Positions 63,959 to 64,000 of a stretch of DNA of 64,000 bases are shown one piece after another. Below the pieces are notes generated by a model. It had not been told where the DNA came from. It was given only the letters and a program-made list of their open reading frames with translations, and searched no databases. The stretch comes from Bacteroidia bacterium. GTDB taxonomy: Bacteria; Bacteroidota; Ignavibacteria; SZUA-365. The position numbers and the translations under genes are program-made. Position 1 is the stretch's first letter. The number at the start of each line of letters is the position of its first letter. Location of the stretch: assembly GCA_027493955.1 (NCBI GenBank), contig JAOSJT010000001.1, positions 2,033,131 through 2,097,130 of the forward strand, read 5' to 3'.

Positions 63959-64000
63959 TCAAAGGTATGATGAAATGTCTGTAGAATCGTTCGGAGCGCA

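Overview
The window looks like chromosomal DNA of a Gram-negative, moderately GC-rich bacterium of the Bacteroidota/Chlorobiota/Ignavibacteria/Kapaibacteriota assemblage. This is inferred from gene content, not from a marker-gene tree. Supporting signs are a very large secreted protein with a type IX secretion (T9SS) type A sorting domain, a PorZ-like propeller protein, lipopolysaccharide genes (Kdo transferase, GT9 heptosyltransferase-like), type 2 IPP isomerase, many ATGA/GTGA gene overlaps, and few strong Shine-Dalgarno sites. No rRNA, tRNA or CRISPR array was recognised.

Layout. 1-10.8 kb: envelope genes, namely an LCP-family protein cut by the window edge, a seven-LysM lytic transglycosylase, and a minus-strand glycosyltransferase operon (GT2, GT9, GT4, GT-C) divergent from kdtA. 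10.8-12 kb: an intergenic island of several hairpin-bearing repeat families. 12-17.1 kb: an ECF sigma/anti-sigma pair, then cmk-ispH-rpsA. 17.2-23.1 kb: a 55-bp tandem repeat array that abuts the stop codon of a 1743-aa T9SS cargo protein containing a pseudo alpha/beta-hydrolase. 23.4-31.8 kb: tightly packed genes for a PorZ-like protein, lumazine synthase, a PHP phosphoesterase, a PEGA protein, a BamB-like lipoprotein and a protease/propeller/outer-membrane-barrel fusion. 31.9-38.6 kb: sugar-phosphate isomerases, PTS enzyme I and HPr, and isoprenoid genes. 38.9-43 kb: an acyltransferase-like membrane protein and a patatin-POTRA-barrel protein. 43-51.4 kb: leucyl aminopeptidase, a pterin cluster (FolE, eukaryote-like PTPS, two SDRs), DUF3501, two peroxiredoxins, dodecin and alpha-glucan phosphorylase.

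51.8-53.1 kb holds the most unusual locus. An intact gene is clearly homologous to REP-associated tyrosine transposases (RAYT/Y1), but both histidines of its HUH motif are glutamates and the catalytic tyrosine position is asparagine. It lies next to seven 45-bp units, each carrying a GGCGAT/ATCGCC hairpin, and a G-quadruplex motif on the gene's own strand. I infer a domesticated, non-cleaving hairpin-binding protein with its DNA (or RNA) targets; no activity can be shown from sequence.

53.6-57.6 kb is a four-gene membrane redox/transport operon: a membrane-anchored octaheme cytochrome of the tetrathionate-reductase family, a cytochrome b, and two half-size YeeE/YedE proteins, the second fused to a cysteine-less rhodanese domain. 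The window ends with DUF2200, PhzF-like, beta-carbonic anhydrase, rpsD and ccmF genes. CcmF (cytochrome c heme lyase) fits functionally with the octaheme cytochrome.
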